From the NCBI GenBank assembly GCA_016935595.1, contig JAFGQQ010000251.1, positions 1 through 21,542 on the forward strand: a stretch of 21,542 nt of DNA. Reading direction: 5' to 3'. The stretch comes from Bacteroidales bacterium. Its GTDB lineage: Bacteria > Bacteroidota > Bacteroidia > Bacteroidales > UBA10428. Under the pieces are notes generated by a model. The model did no database searches. It was not told the DNA's origin and was given only the letters and a program-made list of their open reading frames with translations. Of this stretch, positions 17,901-21,542 are shown one piece after another. The first letter of the stretch is position 1. Each line of letters begins with the position of its first letter. Position numbers and translations under genes: made by a program.

Positions 17901-17996
17901 AATGCTGAAATGGATGGGGTAAGAGCCTCCGGTATAGATATAACGAATTATCCTAAATCACGGACATTTTTATTTGGCTTAAATGTTACATTTTAA
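14967..17996 (+). CDS. susC: SusC/RagA-family TonB-dependent outer-membrane transporter
   Basis: This 1009-residue outer-membrane protein imports oligosaccharides with energy from TonB. In order: signal peptide (1-26, ending FSQ); carboxypeptidase-regulatory-like beta domain (about 27-102, VITGKVTDPGGEGLPGVSII); TonB-box region with the SusC signature (106-125, ELEEIVVLGYGTAKKKDLTG); plug (about 126-255, including PLYVIDGIPL at 182-191 and DASAAAIYGARGANGVILIT at 231-250); and a 22-strand-type barrel ending in FLFGLNVTF, with the usual terminal Phe. It lies 24 bases after the GH65 gene and 13 bases before the preferred susD start, so one transcript is likely. The neighbours point to maltooligosaccharides as cargo. 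Length and motifs are complete. Confidence 0.96.
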   Translation: MKNKKHLSKIVIILLICFTHLTAFSQGRVITGKVTDPGGEGLPGVSIIVKGTTLGTITDYEGNYSLSNVDEDAILVYSYIGYISQEISTSGKTTIDLVLEEDIMELEEIVVLGYGTAKKKDLTGSLASLKEEDFNTNAGATPEQLIQGRIAGVHITSNSGEPGAGAQIRIRGTSTIRSGQQPLYVIDGIPLDIKNISPDNPSATGVGNAQATNPLSFINPNDIESIDILKDASAAAIYGARGANGVILITTKKGKEGTSQVDYSAYMSVSKLPKQLDVLTADKWVAYRVDTLGKQIDDANHYGNKTNWQDEIFRTAFTHSHNLSISGGSAKTSYRTSFNYLDQEGIIKSSDFKRLTGRLNITHKALNDKLNIESNLIASQVNENRVPVGANGYEGDLLLNALKTNPTWPAYDSTGAPFQTISGEERNPIAMLEYTDDKTRTNRILGGLAGTLTIIDGLNYKINFGVDYANATRRINQSQRLIYLQDRNGSAQINNKEIYNYLIEHTLNYSKDLGNQSISLLAGFSFQDFMDRGYNVLAAGFTTDKMLYTNKIETGDNTYNEIYSWATKVQMQSFFGRINYNLMEKYLITATFRRDGSSKFGKNNKYGNFPSFAIAWRLSEEEFIKNLGIFYNLKLRGGWGQTGNSEIDPEQSQYLYDPNVNAQALTGEGKIVGFKVSRTPNPDLTWETTTSTNIGLDYGFYDGRLSGTVDIFRKKTTDMLMLTPALPGSPTANVYKNIDKGYIQNNGLELGLTGVLLNTADYGWEINGNFTTIKNIVKDMKQELIPTGRAQGQGLTGAYAQVITNDEPMNTFYGLRIDSIVGGKVFYEKVIDSIVDGEIHYGFADSLMFLGNALPKFTWSLNNTFRYKNFDLTIFIEGVHGNKIFNNTALLLDKRNLTQAKNALDDFVYDEINPTSYTPKVSNRYIEDGSYIRLSNVSLGYNFNIEKISVISKARIYVTGSNLLLITKYTGYDPDVSSNAEMDGVRASGIDITNYPKSRTFLFGLNVTF

Positions 17997-18009
17997 AAAA
18001 TTGACTGAA

Positions 18010-19617
18010 ATGAAAACAAATAGAATATATCAAATAATAGGATTTATATTTTTAGTACTTATAATAAATACTGCATGTACCGATCTTGAAGAAGAAATTC
18101 TCGATGAATTTACAGCTGAAGTAGTAACTACTGATGAAAATTTATTACCAAATCTTGTAGCTCCTCCACTAGCTTCATTAAGAAACTTATGGTTACGTGA
18201 AGATGCCTGGGGAATACAAGAAACCTCTTCTGATGAATGTTTATTTCCAACACGTGGAACTGACTGGGATGACGCCGGAGTATGGCGGGATCAATACTTG
18301 CATACCTGGACACCCATGCACCGGGATATAACAGCCACCTGGAACACTCTTAATTCAAGTATTTCAGATGCAAATACAGCCATTTTAGTTTTAGGTGAAC
18401 CAGCAGAAGATGATCCTGACTTTATAAAAGAATACAGGGCCCAGGCTGTTTTTTTGCGTTCATTCTATGAATATTTATTACTCGATATATATGGAATTAT
18501 TCCTGTAAGAGATCCATACAGTACCGATTTTAGTATCTCGCCTGAAATTAAAAATCGTGCAAAAGGTTTTCCTTATTTAATTAATCAAGTGAAAGGAACT
18601 CTCTCTGATATTATAACCCGCGAAGATGCTTATTATGGAGTTCCTAACAGGGATGCTGCCCTGATGTTATTAGCAAAATTATATTTAAATAAAGAAGTTT
18701 ATGTTGGATTACCGGCATACGATTCCTGTTTAATTTATTTAAATGAATTAATTAATACTGGACATTATGCTTTATCAGATGATTATTTTAATATGTTCCT
18801 GCCAGATAATTTTGAAAATTATAAAAATGCTGATGACGAAGCAATCCTTGTCGCAGTATTCGATGATGATGATAATTACGGATTAGACGACAGGGTTCAG
18901 TGGGTTAAAACAACATTTCATTATAACCAGACTTTAGGTGGAAATTATCCCCAGGGAGCAAACTGGAACGGGTGTATGGCTCCACAGGGCTACCTGGAGG
19001 AATGCTGGTTTAATGGTACGGACACAGCAACTGATGTTAGATGGGCGGATGACAGGTTTTTTGAAGATTTGGCTGTAATGATAGGTTTTAATATAGGGCA
19101 GCAATATGATGCTGAAACAGGTGAAGCCTTAACAACACGAGGTGGTCCTCCTTTAATTTTCACTGTTGAATGCCCGCTTACAGACGCTGAAGAAAATGAA
19201 GGCGTTCGTGTATTAAAATTTCCTCCCAGAGTTCAGGTAATTGATGCCAGAAGAACACCTAACGACTTTCTAATCTGGAGATATGCTGATGCATTATTAA
19301 TGAGGGCTGAATGCAATGCAAGATTAGGTGACCTTACTAGTGCAATGGCTGAGATTAATACTATTAGGACAAAACGTAATGCTCCTGCAATTACAGCAAA
19401 TACTCTGGTTGATGTCCTTGATAAAATTTTAATAGAACGCGGACTTGAATTATATTGGGAAGGACACCGAAGACAGGATTTAATCAGGTTTGGAAGGTAT
19501 CTTGAGCCAAAAACAAATAAAGAGAATGCTTCTCCTGAAACTGCTTTACTTTGTCCAATTCCTCAAGACGCTATTGACGGCTCAGAGGGTACAATTAAGC
19601 AGAATCCAGGATATTAA
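18010..19617 (+). CDS. susD: SusD/RagB-family surface glycan-binding lipoprotein
   Basis: The start at 18010 gives a lipoprotein signal directly (MKTNRIYQIIGFIFLVLIIN then TAC), with the lipidated Cys at residue 23; an in-frame ATG at 17983 would overlap susC by 14 bases and add a polar leader. The residues after the Cys are acidic (TDLEEEILDE), which fits the signal for display on the cell surface in Bacteroidota. The 535-residue protein has helical repeats of the SusD fold, including a TPR-like FLRSFYEYLLLDIYGIIPV (about 142-160), and the conserved C-terminal region GHRRQDLIRFGRY (485-497) and a final QNPGY. It forms the lid of the SusC channel and captures glycan. No SusE or SusF gene follows; a terminator-like hairpin comes next. 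Confidence 0.94.
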   Translation: MKTNRIYQIIGFIFLVLIINTACTDLEEEILDEFTAEVVTTDENLLPNLVAPPLASLRNLWLREDAWGIQETSSDECLFPTRGTDWDDAGVWRDQYLHTWTPMHRDITATWNTLNSSISDANTAILVLGEPAEDDPDFIKEYRAQAVFLRSFYEYLLLDIYGIIPVRDPYSTDFSISPEIKNRAKGFPYLINQVKGTLSDIITREDAYYGVPNRDAALMLLAKLYLNKEVYVGLPAYDSCLIYLNELINTGHYALSDDYFNMFLPDNFENYKNADDEAILVAVFDDDDNYGLDDRVQWVKTTFHYNQTLGGNYPQGANWNGCMAPQGYLEECWFNGTDTATDVRWADDRFFEDLAVMIGFNIGQQYDAETGEALTTRGGPPLIFTVECPLTDAEENEGVRVLKFPPRVQVIDARRTPNDFLIWRYADALLMRAECNARLGDLTSAMAEINTIRTKRNAPAITANTLVDVLDKILIERGLELYWEGHRRQDLIRFGRYLEPKTNKENASPETALLCPIPQDAIDGSEGTIKQNPGY

Positions 19618-19624
19618 AATAAAA

Positions 19625-19698
19625 GCCTCGCAGGTCAACTTTCCTACACAGAATAGATAAGCGACCTCAACACCACGACCTGTGAGGCCCTTTTTTTT
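19625..19698 (+). terminator. Long hairpin with T-run between susD and the GH13 lipoprotein gene
   Basis: GCCTCGCAGGTC (19625-19636) pairs with GACCTGTGAGGC (19677-19688) over 12 pairs, one being G-U, around a 40-base loop; about nine T's follow. This is the form of an intrinsic terminator and would reduce read-through into the GH13 gene. A second GACCT in the loop (19663-19667) could pair with the left arm instead, so an alternative fold exists. The stem may also be a repeat element, as similar CCTCGCAGGT-type hairpins are common in Bacteroidota. Confidence 0.7.
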
Positions 19699-19718
19699 TA
19701 AAGATAAATCTTTAAAAC

Positions 19719-21242
19719 ATGGAAAAAAATATACTTATTTTATTAAAAATATTTTCATTTTTAGTTATTACCGGTTTAATTGTTTTTATTGCCTGTAATC
19801 AATTAAAAAAGAAAAAATACCTTCCTGAGCGTGGAATTGAAGTCGTTAAACATCCTGAGTGGTCGAAGAATGCAATAATCTATGAAGTAAACCTCAGACA
19901 ATTCACACCTGAAGGAACATTTAATGCATTTGCCGAACACCTTCCCCGTTTAAAAGAATTAGGGGTTGATATTCTGTGGTTAATGCCTGTCTTTCCAATC
20001 GGAGAGCTTAACAGAAAGGCTACACAAACCCTTTTAACCAGTGAAATTGAAAATAAGACTGAACAAAAAAAATACCTTGGCAGTGCATATTCCATTAAAA
20101 ATTTTCTTTCAGTTAATCCTGAGCATGGTACTATGGAAGATTTTAAATCCTTAGTTAACAAAATTCATGAGCTGGGGATGTATGTTATTCTTGATATTGC
20201 TATAAACCATACCGCATGGGATCATGGATGGGTAAAAACCCATCCCGAATATTACATAAGGATTGAAAAAGATAGTACTCCATGGAACCAGGAATGGATG
20301 AAGAAACATCCAGATTATTACTCATTACTAAAAAAACTGGGAATGACCTATCCCATCCATCCCAATGAAACAGATTGGTGGGACACAGCAGAATTAAATT
20401 TTGATAATAATGATCTTCACAATGAATTAAAAAATATTTTTAAATATTGGGTATCTGAAACCGACATAGATGGTTATCGCTGTGATGTAGCACATGGCGT
20501 ACCTATTGATTTTTGGAACGAATTAAAACCTGTACTGGATGAAATTAAACCGGTTTTTATGCTTGCCGAGGCAGAAGGAAATCAATATCATAAAAAAGCC
20601 TTTGACATGACCTATGCATGGGAATTACATCACTTAATGAATGCAGTTGCACAAGGAAAGAAAAAACCAAAAGTCATTGACAAGTATTTTGCTAAAGAAG
20701 ATTCATTTTACCTTAAAAATGACATACGTATGCAATTCACATCCAACCACGACGAAAATGCCTGGAACGGAACGGTTTTCGAACGATTGGGTGATGCTGC
20801 TGAAGTTTTTGCAGTTTTTACATACATCATACCAGGTATGCCATTAATTTATAGTGGGCAAGAAGCGGGTCTAAATAAAAAACTACGGTTCTTTGAAAAA
20901 GATACAATAAAATGGAAAGGGCATGAATTTGGTATGTTATATTATAAACTAAATAAACTAAAGAAAGATAATGAAGCTTTGTGGAATGGTGAATTCGGTG
21001 GAGAAACGGAAAGGATAAAAACCTCTGCTGATTCTACAATTTTCACAATAATAAGAGAAAAAGATAATAACAGGATATTGGGAATTTTTAATCTTTCAAA
21101 TAAAGAGAAAAGCTTTAGCTTGAAAGAAGGCAACTTTAGCGGAAACTACCAGGATGCCTTTTCAGGAGAATTTATTAGAATTGACAAAAAAAATAAAATG
21201 ACTTTAGATCCATGGAAATATATTATTCTTATAAAAAAATAA
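19719..21242 (+). CDS. GH13 alpha-amylase family lipoprotein
   Basis: The 507-residue enzyme cuts alpha-1,4-glucans, probably imported maltooligosaccharides. It has a lipoprotein signal (hydrophobic 5-25, Cys at 26 in VFIAC) followed by NQLKKKK; the lack of acidic residues here suggests a periplasm-facing lipoprotein rather than surface display. The GH13 barrel spans about 45-400, with DIAINH (159-164), DGYRCD and nucleophile D256, MLAEAE with acid/base E284, and SNHDEN with D345. A small C-terminal beta domain follows (about 420-507). Two similar stretches, WVKTHPEYY (171-179) and WMKKHPDYY (193-201), lie in the domain-B loop and look like a short internal duplication. It follows susD after a terminator-like hairpin. 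No starch-binding module is attached. Neopullulanase or maltogenic specificity is possible. Confidence 0.92.
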   Translation: MEKNILILLKIFSFLVITGLIVFIACNQLKKKKYLPERGIEVVKHPEWSKNAIIYEVNLRQFTPEGTFNAFAEHLPRLKELGVDILWLMPVFPIGELNRKATQTLLTSEIENKTEQKKYLGSAYSIKNFLSVNPEHGTMEDFKSLVNKIHELGMYVILDIAINHTAWDHGWVKTHPEYYIRIEKDSTPWNQEWMKKHPDYYSLLKKLGMTYPIHPNETDWWDTAELNFDNNDLHNELKNIFKYWVSETDIDGYRCDVAHGVPIDFWNELKPVLDEIKPVFMLAEAEGNQYHKKAFDMTYAWELHHLMNAVAQGKKKPKVIDKYFAKEDSFYLKNDIRMQFTSNHDENAWNGTVFERLGDAAEVFAVFTYIIPGMPLIYSGQEAGLNKKLRFFEKDTIKWKGHEFGMLYYKLNKLKKDNEALWNGEFGGETERIKTSADSTIFTIIREKDNNRILGIFNLSNKEKSFSLKEGNFSGNYQDAFSGEFIRIDKKNKMTLDPWKYIILIKK

Positions 21243-21542
21243 TCATTCAACAATTAACGATTTAACCCGTAATTCATTCCCTTTTATAATTTCCAAATTA
21301 AATTCATTACAGTGCGGACAATTTTCATATAATGAAGAAACCGGGAATTCATCTTTACAGTTTAAACATTTTGCTAATCCGGGAATATGATTAATTATTA
21401 CTTTCGACTTTTCAAGAATCGTGTTTTTTGTTACCGAGTCCATCGCAAATTCTAATGCCTCAATTACTACCCCCGATAATTCACCCACGTCAATTTCAAT
21501 CTCATTAATAACCGAAGCGTTGTTTTTTTGGGCATATTCTTC
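21243..21542 (-). CDS. hypA: HypA-type nickel metallochaperone, N-terminus beyond the window
   Basis: The frame is open from the right edge to a TGA at 21243-21245, giving the last 99 residues of a protein usually about 115 long. It matches HypA/HybF: INEIEIDVGELSGVV, EALEFAMDSVTKNT, the zinc motif with CLNC and CPHC separated by 12 residues, and the ending GNELRVKSLIVE. HypA delivers nickel to the large subunit of [NiFe] hydrogenases with HypB. The N-terminal nickel-binding Met-His lies outside the window. A GTG at 21488 could be mistaken for a start but sits in the conserved core. The stop abuts the stop of the convergent GH13 gene with no base between. Confidence 0.93.
   Translation of the reverse strand, partial: EEYAQKNNASVINEIEIDVGELSGVVIEALEFAMDSVTKNTILEKSKVIINHIPGLAKCLNCKDEFPVSSLYENCPHCNEFNLEIIKGNELRVKSLIVE

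Noticed and set aside
17983..18009. Upstream ATG for susD overlapping the end of susC
   Set aside because: It adds MLHFKKLTE before a standard lipoprotein signal; the ATG at 18010 gives a normal start.
21486..21488. GTG as start of a short 81-residue hypA gene
   Set aside because: Conserved HypA sequence (INEIEID) continues in frame upstream of it to the window edge.
1..21542. CRISPR array, tRNA or rRNA genes, transposase or integrase genes
   Set aside because: None was seen on reading both strands; the only repeats are the hairpin cluster, the MORN units and the terminator-like stem.

Overview
This AT-rich window comes from a member of the Bacteroidota. The marks are a SusC/SusD pair, a type IX secretion (T9SS) sorting domain on a secreted amylase, signal peptides ending in SQ, a promoter of the Bacteroidota TAnnTTTG type, and almost no Shine-Dalgarno sequences. 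A hypA gene at the right edge suggests a [NiFe] hydrogenase and so an anaerobic or fermentative lifestyle. I cannot place it below phylum; a Bacteroidales/Marinilabiliales-like organism is only a guess.

Left part (1-8074, all minus strand): a secreted protein with Ig-like repeats that runs off the window; an exported metallo-beta-lactamase-fold hydrolase; a large T9SS-secreted GH13 amylase; a 398-base gap with palindromic hairpins and a LacI-type operator; then a compact three-gene set (read right to left) of an exported AmrS-like radical SAM protein, a secreted protein with one CxxCH haem-c motif, and a secreted MORN-repeat protein.

Middle (8283-9742, plus strand): a SiaC/DUF1987 phosphoprotein and an unrecognised secreted protein.

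Right part (9860-21242, plus strand): a maltose/starch utilisation locus in the order lacI, MFS sugar transporter, GH65 maltose phosphorylase, susC, susD, terminator-like hairpin, GH13 lipoprotein. The inferred scheme is as follows. The T9SS amylase at 1911-4727 cuts starch outside the cell. SusC/SusD import maltooligosaccharides. The GH13 lipoprotein, probably facing the periplasm, trims them. The MFS carrier takes maltose into the cytoplasm. The GH65 enzyme splits it with phosphate to glucose and beta-glucose-1-phosphate. An identical 13-base operator core, CCGCAAACGTTTG, lies upstream of both the MFS gene and the distant minus-strand amylase in the same orientation relative to each gene, so the LacI regulator probably controls both. 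The usual beta-phosphoglucomutase and SusE/F genes are absent from the window.

The least explained part is the radical SAM / CxxCH / MORN set at 5126-8074. It is the best candidate here for an undescribed system.
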